This document shows, in pieces, positions 20,097 to 27,490 of a stretch of 37,546 bases of DNA. A program made the translations under genes and the position numbers. The notes under the pieces were generated by a model. That model was not told where the DNA came from, ran no database searches, and worked only from the letters and a program-made list of their open reading frames with translations. Origin of the DNA: Candidatus Poribacteria bacterium (GTDB taxonomy: Bacteria; Poribacteria; WGA-4E; JAJRTO01). Location: the NCBI GenBank assembly GCA_024278235.1, contig JAJRTO010000167.1:1-37546 (forward strand), in the 5' to 3' direction. Numbering within the stretch: the stretch's first letter is position 1; each line of letters opens with the position of its first letter.

Positions 20097-20126
20097 ATTA
20101 TACCACAGCGAGTTCCTTTCTGACAA
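20097..20126 (-). promoter_or_regulatory. Candidate sigma70-type promoter for the SBP gene (TTGTCA-N18-TATAAT with TGG extended -10)
   Basis: Minus strand TTGTCAGAAAGGAACTCGCTGTGGTATAAT; lies downstream of the ORF-track start and upstream of the revised start 20012. Confidence 0.55.
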
Positions 20127-20144
20127 GCGGATTGACTTAATGTC

Positions 20145-20223
20145 CAGGGCAACCTCAGACTCAAAGCGGGATGGGACAATGACGACCTCAGCCAAGTCAG
20201 CAATCCCATATGAGGTTGCCCTG
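20145..20223. repeat. 79-bp element bounded by a perfect 13-bp inverted repeat (CAGGGCAACCTCA / TGAGGTTGCCCTG) with nested shorter pairings
   Basis: 20145-20157 is the exact reverse complement of 20211-20223; nested ATGGGA (20171-20176) / TCCCAT (20204-20209). Confidence 0.8.
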
Positions 20224-20242
20224 CGTAGCGTTGGAGATATGA

Positions 20243-20271
20243 TTGATAAAACATGGTTTCTGTAGTATACT
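20243..20271 (+). promoter_or_regulatory. Candidate sigma70-type promoter for the dehydrogenase gene (TTGATA-N17-TATACT)
   Basis: TTGATA 20243-20248, 17-nt spacer, TATACT 20266-20271. Confidence 0.55.
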
Positions 20272-20339
20272 GGTCTTCGCTACACAAGTGATCAGGCGGC
20301 AAAGGCTCAGCCTCACAGTATAACTGAAAGGACATCTGT

Positions 20340-21392
20340 ATGGACACAATGAGAAAAGTTGCAGCACTCGATGAAGGTGGCTATGTTTCTGTTATAGAGG
20401 ATCGCATCCCGGATCCGGGCCCGGGAGAGATTCTGATCAAGGTGCATGCCTCCCTGGTCAGTCCGGGGACGGAACTCGGCGGAGCACGGAGCAAACGTCT
20501 CACCGGCTCCCAGCCGGGTGGTAGGAAACGAGCGTTTGGATATTCTAACGCGGGGGCTGTGATTGCCACAGGAGACGGTGTCGATAGATTTGAAATCGGT
20601 CAGCGGGTTGCCTGTATGGGAGGGGGATACGCACAGCATGCCACTCATGCACGTGTGCCGATCAACCTCTCGGTGCCCATCCCTGATAAAGTGAGTTATC
20701 AGGAAGCTGCTTTCAACCACCTTGCAGCAACTGCCTTGCATGCAGTACAACGAGGACGAGTTCAAATCTGTGAAAACGTGGTGATCTTTGGGTTGGGATT
20801 GGTTGGCCAGTTGTCGTGTCAAATCGCTAAAATAGCGGGAGCACATGTCATGGCAGTGGATAGACTACCCATGCGACTTGAGAAGGCCAGTGCGAATGGC
20901 GCCGATTGCGTGGTAAACGTGGATGAACAGGACCCTGTCGAGGTGGCAAAGGAGTTCACACGCGGCTACGGTATGGATTGCGGGATCATCTGCTTCGGAG
21001 GTGATGGCTCGGCAGCATTCGAGCAGATCTATCAGATGCTCAAACGTGCCCCCGATACTCATCACATGGGACGCATTACCATTGTCGGCGGAGCCCATAT
21101 CGCTCATGGATTTGCCGCGAGTTTAGGCAACGTGGATGTGCTCAGCGCCGCGCGCACGGGCCCCGGGTATCACGACGAAAGCTATGAACGGGGAGTTGAC
21201 TATCCACCCGTGTTTGTCGAATGGTCCACTCAACGAAATCTGGAAGAAGTGTTGCGATTCATCGAGGAAGGTAAGCTGGATGTCCGATCCCTCATCACAC
21301 ATGAGTACCCACTCGAACAAGCGGGTGAGGGCTGTGATAAGCTGATTCTCACGCCAGAACAGACATTGGGAGTGGTGTTTCGGCCGAATTAA
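20340..21392 (+). CDS. Zinc-binding/medium-chain dehydrogenase
   Basis: PGPGEILIKVHASLVSPGTEL, GQRVACMGGGYAQHA, NVVIFGLGLVGQLSCQIAKIAGAHVMAVD. Confidence 0.87.
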   Translation: MDTMRKVAALDEGGYVSVIEDRIPDPGPGEILIKVHASLVSPGTELGGARSKRLTGSQPGGRKRAFGYSNAGAVIATGDGVDRFEIGQRVACMGGGYAQHATHARVPINLSVPIPDKVSYQEAAFNHLAATALHAVQRGRVQICENVVIFGLGLVGQLSCQIAKIAGAHVMAVDRLPMRLEKASANGADCVVNVDEQDPVEVAKEFTRGYGMDCGIICFGGDGSAAFEQIYQMLKRAPDTHHMGRITIVGGAHIAHGFAASLGNVDVLSAARTGPGYHDESYERGVDYPPVFVEWSTQRNLEEVLRFIEEGKLDVRSLITHEYPLEQAGEGCDKLILTPEQTLGVVFRPN

Positions 21393-21406
21393 GTCTGGAG
21401 AAACGG

Positions 21407-22198
21407 ATGCCAATGCCATCACCTATGCCTACGGAACAAACACGGGCTCTTCCTGTTGAAATTCCGGAGCATCTCAAGCGGGTCCAGGTCATCCTGGTGG
21501 AGCCATCCCATCCGGGGAATATCGGAGCAGCCGCGCGCGCCATGAAAGGAATGGGACTCTCACGACTGGTGTTGGTGAATCCTGTTGAATGGCGGACTCA
21601 GGGCGATGCATGGCGGATGGCAAAAAACTCCCGTGATATCTTGCAGAGCTGTCGCCAGGTTGATTCTCTGACGGCGGCTCTGGATGGAATCCACTTCCTT
21701 ATCGGCACGACTCATCGCCGGCGTTCGGAGAAACTTCCTCCACCGTTGCCCATCCGGGAAGTCGCACTGGAACTCATTGCAGCTTCTAAGAGTATGAACG
21801 TGGGAATTCTATTTGGACCTGAAAACCACGGGCTGTCAACGGAGATCTTGAGTCGATGCCATCGGGTTGCCAGCGTTCCCATGGCGACCAAAAACCCATC
21901 CCTGAATCTTGCCCAGGCGGTCATGATCGTTGCTTATGAGGTGTTCATCGCCAGCCTGGGCGAAATACCACCGATGGAGTGGAAGCCAGTCGAGACGAAT
22001 GAAATGGAGCGGTTCTACGATAGGATCATTCAACTCCTGTCTCGGATTGAATTTGTTCCCCTCAACGAAGATTGGACAACACTACGGCATGCTATCCGGC
22101 GTGCCTTTGGACGGTTGCAGCTCGAAGACCGGGATCTGGCAACACTGTATCAGATCTTTGCGGAAATCGATCGCTATCTGAAACGGAAACTCTCGTAA
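21407..22198 (+). CDS. trmJ: SPOUT RNA methyltransferase, TrmJ-like (tRNA 2'-O-methyltransferase)
   Basis: VILVEPSHPGNIGAAARAMKGMGL, NVGILFGPENHGLSTEIL, NPSLNLAQAVMIVAYEV. Confidence 0.87.
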   Translation: MPMPSPMPTEQTRALPVEIPEHLKRVQVILVEPSHPGNIGAAARAMKGMGLSRLVLVNPVEWRTQGDAWRMAKNSRDILQSCRQVDSLTAALDGIHFLIGTTHRRRSEKLPPPLPIREVALELIAASKSMNVGILFGPENHGLSTEILSRCHRVASVPMATKNPSLNLAQAVMIVAYEVFIASLGEIPPMEWKPVETNEMERFYDRIIQLLSRIEFVPLNEDWTTLRHAIRRAFGRLQLEDRDLATLYQIFAEIDRYLKRKLS

Positions 22199-22213
22199 TC
22201 GCGGAGGTGCAGT

Positions 22214-23032
22214 ATGCAATGGGTTATGTTTTCTAAAATGTTAGGCTCACTGTCGGTGAGTGAAGCCGGAGATCGTATCGCGGAGATAGGATTCGACGGG
22301 GTCGATCTCACGGTTCGACCGGGGGGACATGTGTTACCCGAAAATGTCGCCGTGGATCTCCCGGAAGCCGTGAAAATACTTGAGGGCAAAGGGTTGAGCG
22401 TGCCGATGATTACGACAAACATTGTGGCTGCCGATGAACCATACACAGAACCGATCCTTGCAGCCGCTGCGGAATGTCGTATTCCTCAGTTGAAACTGGG
22501 ATACTGGCAGTACAAGCAATTTGGCGAACTGAGGACGCTCATCAACAGAGTTCGCCGTGAACTCGCAGCACTCGAAAAGCTGTGTGAAAAACATGATGTG
22601 TGTGTGAATATCCACAGCCATTCCGGGAATTATCTGAGCGCATCGGCAGGCGTCGTGTCCATCCTTCTGGAGGAACGTAATCCGCAGTACATCGGTGCTT
22701 ATCTCGATCCGGGACACATGACAGTGGAAGGCGGCCTGGGTGGTTGGCGTATCGGAATAGACCTGCTGAGCCAGCATGTCAATCTTGTCGCTGTAAAGGA
22801 TTTTGCATGGATATCGGAGAGGAAGAAAGAATGGCGTCGGAGTCATGCCCCGCTTGATCAGGGAATTGTCCGATGGGCTGAGGTGTTCACATGCCTGGGA
22901 CAGATCGGATTCGATGGCACAGTTTCATTACACAGCGAATATGGAGGACTGAGCGTTGAGGAGTTACTCTCTCAAACTCAGGAGGATTTTGACTATATCA
23001 GGGGAGTCGTGGCAAGCATGAGCACGCCCTGA
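22214..23032 (+). CDS. Sugar phosphate isomerase/epimerase (TIM barrel)
   Basis: IAEIGFDGVDLTVRPGGHV, CVNIHSHSGNYLS, YIGAYLDPGHMTVEGG, LVAVKDFAW. Confidence 0.85.
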   Translation: MQWVMFSKMLGSLSVSEAGDRIAEIGFDGVDLTVRPGGHVLPENVAVDLPEAVKILEGKGLSVPMITTNIVAADEPYTEPILAAAAECRIPQLKLGYWQYKQFGELRTLINRVRRELAALEKLCEKHDVCVNIHSHSGNYLSASAGVVSILLEERNPQYIGAYLDPGHMTVEGGLGGWRIGIDLLSQHVNLVAVKDFAWISERKKEWRRSHAPLDQGIVRWAEVFTCLGQIGFDGTVSLHSEYGGLSVEELLSQTQEDFDYIRGVVASMSTP

Positions 23033-23052
23033 GCAGTCAGCCCATACCCGAA

Positions 23053-23739
23053 TCAGCCACCATCTGAACTATCCCCGCTCTCAGGTTTCCGGACTCGCTC
23101 TTTTAGTTGTGCCAATTCAGAGTCCAAATCATCGGTTTCCAGATGACGGAATTGGTGATCCAGTGAGAGTTCGTCAACTTCTCTGGCGGCTTCTGCCTCT
23201 GCTTCAGCATCTAATACTCGATTGTCGATGCGCTCAAAAGCCCCCATCGCTGTGGAAGTTGAGATACCTGCCATGGTCTCACGGATGATTTTTTCTGCTT
23301 GAGCGCGCTTTTGGCGAGCAAGCAGGAGTTCCTTCTTGCGCTGTGCTTCTTCGATACGCGATTGAAGGGTCATGAGGCCATCTTTGAGCATCACAACGCT
23401 CTCACGATGGGCATCCAGTTGTTGTTTGAAATTAGTGGCGAGTTCCGCGAAAGAGCGTTTACGCCGGAGTGCCTCTTTGGCGCGGCTATCTTCGCCCGTC
23501 TGAACAAATTGGACGGCACGTTGCTCCCACTTCTCAGCGATTGACAGGTTCTCTTTGTATTGAATTTCCAGTCGATGCTGATCACGAATCGCCGCTGCTA
23601 CATGGATCTTCGTCTCCTTGAGTTCGTGCTGCATATCCTCCAGGATCTGATTCAAGACCTTTTCTGGATCTTCCGTATGGTCCAGGATATCGTTGATATT
23701 CGATTTAATGATGCGTTTGAATTTCTCAAGGATAGGCAT
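23053..23739 (-). CDS. PspA/IM30 family protein (paralog 1)
   Basis: MPILEKFKRIIKSNINDILDHTEDPEKVLNQILEDMQHELKETKIHVAAAI; long coiled coil. Confidence 0.9.
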   Translation of the reverse strand: MPILEKFKRIIKSNINDILDHTEDPEKVLNQILEDMQHELKETKIHVAAAIRDQHRLEIQYKENLSIAEKWEQRAVQFVQTGEDSRAKEALRRKRSFAELATNFKQQLDAHRESVVMLKDGLMTLQSRIEEAQRKKELLLARQKRAQAEKIIRETMAGISTSTAMGAFERIDNRVLDAEAEAEAAREVDELSLDHQFRHLETDDLDSELAQLKERVRKPESGDSSDGG

Positions 23740-23773
23740 GTACTCTCACCTCCTGCTCTAGCAGATGCAGGAT

Positions 23774-24286
23774 TTAGACTTTATACTCGCCGAGTGTTTC
23801 CTCGTCCATACTCTCCAGAAAGCTCTTGCGACTCTGTTTTTCCATCTCCGTGAGCGCTTCTTCTGAAAATCCGGATTCCTGGATGACTTTCTCTGCAACA
23901 AGGATCGGTGCTTCGGCACGTAGGGCAAGAGCGATGGCATCACTTGGGCGTGAGTCAATATCCATGAGCTTTTCGCCCACCTGAAGTGTAATGCGCCCCA
24001 TGAAGGTCAGAGCCGTATCCACTTCAACCAGATCATGGACTGCCACGGACATCACCTCTGCTCCCACCCCGTCAAGTATGTTCTTCATCAGATCATGAGT
24101 CATAGGACGAGGAAACTGTTGATCGTGCAGTTTCAGATAAATCGCGGTTGCTTCAGGACGACTGATCCATATCGGTAGCAGGCGCTTCGGTGTTCCCACC
24201 TTTTCTCGAAGGACAACAATCGGCATGTTGATCTTCACATCATAAGAAATGAAAGCGACTTCGACTTCAACTAACATTTCTGACAT
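23774..24286 (-). CDS. Bifunctional nuclease family protein (DUF151/BFN domain)
   Basis: VVLREKVGTPKRLLPIWISRPEATAIYLKLHDQQFPRPMTHDLMKNILDGVGAEVMSVAVHDLVE...DSRPSDAIALALRAEAPILVAEKV. Confidence 0.92.
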   Translation of the reverse strand: MSEMLVEVEVAFISYDVKINMPIVVLREKVGTPKRLLPIWISRPEATAIYLKLHDQQFPRPMTHDLMKNILDGVGAEVMSVAVHDLVEVDTALTFMGRITLQVGEKLMDIDSRPSDAIALALRAEAPILVAEKVIQESGFSEEALTEMEKQSRKSFLESMDEETLGEYKV

Positions 24287-24434
24287 CTCCTATCTCTGGA
24301 GAAGCAAGCTCAATTGCCTACAAGGTTTTGACCGCTCGATCCCCAACACGAGTCGGAATCCGATAACACAAGTCAATCAGGAGGGACTCCCAATTTTTCA
24401 TCCACCTTGAATCGGGACAAACCATCTCAAGAGT

Positions 24435-25085
24435 TCACATGACATCCAACTTTTCTACATCAAAGGTGCGGGCATCAGGATGGTAGTCCACCAGAACAAC
24501 TTCATCCCCTTGGCGTAGCATCTCTCCCGCTTGAGTACGACAAAAGATCGTGATTGCATTTCCATCGGCATCCTTGGCACGCGCCCTCCCCTGAAGAGCA
24601 TCAACATGTCCGCTCAATACAATGGCTGTACCGCCGACCAACTCATCCAGCGAGGTCGCTGGATGCTCTGCGGTAGGAAAGAGAAGGACCAGTAGTTCCG
24701 TTATCCCCTTGGTGATGACAATGCTCCCGAACAGCGTCACCGCCATCGACAAGGGGAGAAGATACCACACGAAATATCCGGTAGACTGTAGAATTGCATG
24801 ATTGACAGTGTTCCCAAGGATCCCCCATGATATGCATAGGGAACCCACGAGGAACATGAAGGGGAGATCACCAATATGGATGAATCGTTGAAGACTCATC
24901 CACCATCTTGCTCCGGCAGGTTGCAAGTCATCATCGCCAAAAGCGATATCGCCAATGGTCGGCTCAACACCGGCACCGAATTCAGATCCCAGTAGGTGCA
25001 GAACCAGATACAGTGCAACCAGAAGGAGTGGCAGAGTATAGATGAGGTTGTACCATGTGAATAGTGCCTGTGCGATTTCAATCAT
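24435..25085 (-). CDS. YqiJ-like membrane protein (DUF1449/NfeD-type C-terminal OB-fold)
   Basis: Several TM segments, then a beta-rich C-terminus (GTAIVLSGHVDALQGRARAKDADGNAITIFCRTQAGEMLRQGDEVVLVDY); overlaps the preceding ORF by 8 nt. Confidence 0.65.
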   Translation of the reverse strand: MIEIAQALFTWYNLIYTLPLLLVALYLVLHLLGSEFGAGVEPTIGDIAFGDDDLQPAGARWWMSLQRFIHIGDLPFMFLVGSLCISWGILGNTVNHAILQSTGYFVWYLLPLSMAVTLFGSIVITKGITELLVLLFPTAEHPATSLDELVGGTAIVLSGHVDALQGRARAKDADGNAITIFCRTQAGEMLRQGDEVVLVDYHPDARTFDVEKLDVM

Positions 25086-25470
25086 GGTAGACTCTACAGA
25101 GCTTGTTGATCAGATCAACAGCACACTTTCCATCACGATAACCTGCGTTTTTGATCAGATAGATCCTATCGTGCACTTGAATTTTGATGGTCATCTGATG
25201 GAACAACCAATGATGCAGGCATCGCTCGTACTGAACTGAAAGAATAGCGTCGAAAGACAGATCACACTGTACATTGACATAGGAGGCATCAAGGTGGCCG
25301 ATAGTACGTATATCAAGGATCAAAACGCGCGCGTCCGTGATGATCACATAATCACCACTTGAGAAGACAAGCGAGCCCGCGATAAAACAGAACAAAACCT
25401 CTTCTTCGGGAGTCATGTGGGATGTGACAGCGCGCTGAATAACTGTAGGGAGCCGTGCAAATTCGGCCAT
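25078..25470 (-). CDS. Small protein, possible bacterial PH-like domain
   Basis: Pattern TPEEEVLFCFIAGSLVFSSGDYVIITDARVLILDI...LSFDAILSVQYERCLHHWLFHQMTIKIQVHDRIYLIKN resembles bPH folds (weak, by eye). Confidence 0.55.
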   Translation of the reverse strand: MAEFARLPTVIQRAVTSHMTPEEEVLFCFIAGSLVFSSGDYVIITDARVLILDIRTIGHLDASYVNVQCDLSFDAILSVQYERCLHHWLFHQMTIKIQVHDRIYLIKNAGYRDGKCAVDLINKLCRVYHD

Positions 25471-25478
25471 ACCTGAGC

Positions 25479-26171
25479 TTAAATTGAAGTGCTATTGGCC
25501 TTGAGTTTTTCTCTTAGAGCGTTGAGATCCTGCTCGATCTGATCTTGTGTTTCGAGATCCTGAAGTCGTTGCTCCAAATCATCCACTTGATTGATCTCGG
25601 CAATCGCAGCGCTCATTACCTCAATATCCTCAACTTTCTGAACCATACGTTCATAGGCATCCAGTGTCGAGGTATCAATAATGGCGTCTACAAATGGTAC
25701 GACAGCAGGTCTTTCTGGCACGGGACGTTTTGGCTTGTATTCTTTCTCGATCTTCAAACGGGTGTGCTTCTGACGAATGGTCTCTAATTGTCCTTCCAAC
25801 TGCTGCAAATTCCGTTTTAATGACTCAATATTCGCCCGTTGCTCGACGATTTGCAGTCGAAGGTTTTCGGCCGTTTTCTGATATGTTTGCCTGCGAACAA
25901 GTGCGCGTCTGGCCAGTTCTTCTTCCCCTCTGCTCAGCGCGAACCCGGCTCGTTCTTCCCAGCGGTGGGCTTCTTTTTCATCCGTTTCAACACTTTGCTC
26001 CATACGTTTGAGGTCAACAAGTGCTGAGGCGATATATTGTTTGACAGAACGAATACTCCCCCGCATTTCTTCAAGCATCAAGCCAGAAACTTTGACTGGA
26101 TCCTCTGCATTCTTGAGAGCATCATTGATATTAGCGCGAACCAACAATTTAACGCGGTCAATGGTTCCCAT
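25479..26171 (-). CDS. PspA/IM30 family protein (paralog 2); start moved from 26189 to 26171
   Basis: MGTIDRVKLLVRANINDALKNAEDPVKVSGLMLEEMRGSIRSVKQYIASAL; AGGAGG RBS about 7 nt upstream of ATG 26171. Confidence 0.88.
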   Translation of the reverse strand: MGTIDRVKLLVRANINDALKNAEDPVKVSGLMLEEMRGSIRSVKQYIASALVDLKRMEQSVETDEKEAHRWEERAGFALSRGEEELARRALVRRQTYQKTAENLRLQIVEQRANIESLKRNLQQLEGQLETIRQKHTRLKIEKEYKPKRPVPERPAVVPFVDAIIDTSTLDAYERMVQKVEDIEVMSAAIAEINQVDDLEQRLQDLETQDQIEQDLNALREKLKANSTSI

Positions 26172-26197
26172 CGGTTGTTTCCTCCTCAATAACAGTA

Positions 26198-26230
26198 TTC
26201 TTGTAAAGTTGCCGATCCTTGTTACAAGAA
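26198..26230. repeat. 9-bp perfect inverted repeat (TTCTTGTAA-N15-TTACAAGAA) between ssrA and pspA paralog 2
   Basis: 26198-26206 is the reverse complement of 26222-26230; not followed by a U-run in either direction. Confidence 0.6.
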
Positions 26231-26277
26231 ACTTGCCATTTGGAGAAAAAGCACAATAATTGGTGGAGGTGGCGGGA

Positions 26278-26578
26278 CACGTTACCCTCCAGTTTCCTGG
26301 AGGCGTGGACTATATCTTCATCCATCTAAACAGGTGGAGCCTGACGTATTATAGGGGACTCCAATTTGCCACGATTTAAGAGCTGGACGGTTTCAACCAA
26401 CCAACTCTGTCAAGTGGCAATGTCTCCTATCATTGCAGTCTCTACAGGACCATATTCTTCCTGATTCAGGACAATATGTTCCCTCGGTATTGCCATAAGA
26501 TGGTACTACCATCTCCCAGGTTTCACCGATGTAAGCCAGGTTTAATCGAGGAGGTTACCCTCCAAGTCGACCGAACCG
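26278..26578 (-). ncRNA. 301-nt group I-like intron in the ssrA T-loop, no internal homing-endonuclease ORF
   Basis: P1 UCGAU^CG-GUU-CGGUCGA with U.G at the splice site; P2 GGAGG-GUAA-CCUCC; P3 CCUGGC/GUCAGG; P4 UCGGU/ACCGA; P5 AGAUGG/CCAUCU; P7/J8-7 motif GAAGATATAGTCC (26320-26307 region); P9 CCTCCAG-GAAA-CTGGAGG (26303-26286); terminal G. Excision restores a perfect tmRNA T-arm. Confidence 0.92.
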
Positions 26579-26794
26579 ATCGAACCCGCGTCCGAAAGTA
26601 CCGCAACAAAGGCTACTACATGCTTTTCCTATGTTTTGAGTTTCACGATGACGTCTCCCATAGGCAGGATGCTATCATCGTTAGCCCAGAAGTGTCTCGT
26701 GCTTTGGATGTCTGAGCATCATCCGCGCACCAGCTCGCTGAGTCGTCGCCCCTACTGCCTCTGCGAGCACCGAGACAGCGGAACGTGGCCACTC

Positions 26795-26827
26795 TTAGGC
26801 GGCCAGTGCCAATTCGTTATAGTCGGC
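26795..26827 (-). other. tmRNA proteolysis-tag reading frame: predicted tag ADYNELALAA-stop
   Basis: GCC GAC TAT AAC GAA TTG GCA CTG GCC GCC TAA, downstream of PK1; resume codon chosen by alignment with the E. coli AUAGUC-GCA context. Confidence 0.8.
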
Positions 26828-26976
26828 AGTTATTGAGTTTTTCCGCTTTTTAACGAGGCCTGCGGAAACCTCGGCATGCAACCTTTGCCACACCTACTCC
26901 CGTCGAAACCTTGTCACCCCCACATAGAAGAGTAATTGAAGCAAGTTAGAATAACCAGAGCCAATCGTTCCCGTTT

Positions 26977-27003
26977 GTAGGGGCGAAGCCATCTCGCCCC
27001 TAC
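26977..27003. repeat. Perfect 10-bp inverted repeat GTAGGGGCGA-agccatc-TCGCCCCTAC between smpB and ssrA
   Basis: 26977-26986 and 26994-27003 are reverse complements, with a 7-nt loop. Confidence 0.75.
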
Positions 27004-27019
27004 TCTCGTGTTATTCACT

Positions 27020-27484
27020 CTAGAGCCGTGTGGCTTCCCGAATCGCGCGTTGAGCTTCTTGCTCTCTCAGAGCCTCTCGCTTATCGCCGACCTGTTTGCC
27101 ACGTGCAAGTGCAAGTTCCACTTTAGCGATGCCTCGTGAGAAATACATACGTGTCGGAACGAGCGTGAAACCCTTCGCCTGTGTTGCTGACGCAAGTTTG
27201 GAAATCTCATGTTTGTGCATTAGCAACTTGCGTTTACGCTTGGGTTCATGGTTTGCCCGGTTCCCATGATCGTAAGCCGCAATGTGAAGGTCGTATAGAA
27301 ATAGCTCGTTATCCTCGACACGGGCATAGCTTTCGTTAAAGCTCACTTTGCCGAGCCGCAAAGATTTCACCTCGGTCCCTTGAAGGACGATCCCCGCTTC
27401 GTAACGCTGAAGCAAGTGATAATCGTACCGAGATCGTCGATTCACCGCTATGTTGTGGACACCTTTGTCAACAGCTTGCTTCAT
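27020..27484 (-). CDS. smpB: SsrA-binding protein; start moved from 27502 (TTG) to 27484 (ATG)
   Basis: NRRSRYDYHLLQRYEAGIVLQGTEVKSLRLGKVSFNESYARV, YFSRGIAKVELALARGKQVGDKREALRE; the upstream codons overlap a TATAAT box. Confidence 0.96.
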   Translation of the reverse strand: MKQAVDKGVHNIAVNRRSRYDYHLLQRYEAGIVLQGTEVKSLRLGKVSFNESYARVEDNELFLYDLHIAAYDHGNRANHEPKRKRKLLMHKHEISKLASATQAKGFTLVPTRMYFSRGIAKVELALARGKQVGDKREALREQEAQRAIREATRL

Positions 27485-27490
27485 GGGCAA

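Larger units (their letters stand above)
26261..26921 (-). ncRNA. ssrA: tmRNA (transfer-messenger RNA) gene interrupted in the T-loop by a group I-like intron; exons 26921-26579 and 26277-26261; predicted mature length 360 nt
   Basis: 5' GGGGGTGACAAGGTTTCGACGGG; PK1 CGAGGtttCCGCaggCCTCGttaaaaaGCGG; tag ORF ending LALAA-TAA; AAAAGCATGTAGTA and TTTCGGACGCGGGTTCGAT; 3' exon TCCCGCCACCTCCACCA. Acceptor stem GGGGGUG/CACCUCC with G3.U70. Located next to smpB. Confidence 0.95.

Noticed and set aside
20090-20106. Sigma-54 promoter TTGGCACG-ATTA-TACCA on the plus strand
   Set aside because: -24 TGGCACG is perfect but the -12 element lacks GC (TACC instead of TTGC), and it overlaps a better sigma70 extended -10 on the opposite strand.
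20013-20195. N-terminal 61 codons of the ORF-track version of the SBP (start 20195)
   Set aside because: They precede a clear signal peptide with RBS at 20012 and overlap the candidate promoter, so are not likely translated.
26476-26836. ORFs 26476..26715 and 26636..26836 on the plus strand
   Set aside because: They lie antisense to the tmRNA gene and its intron; no protein family features. Composition reflects structured RNA, not coding.
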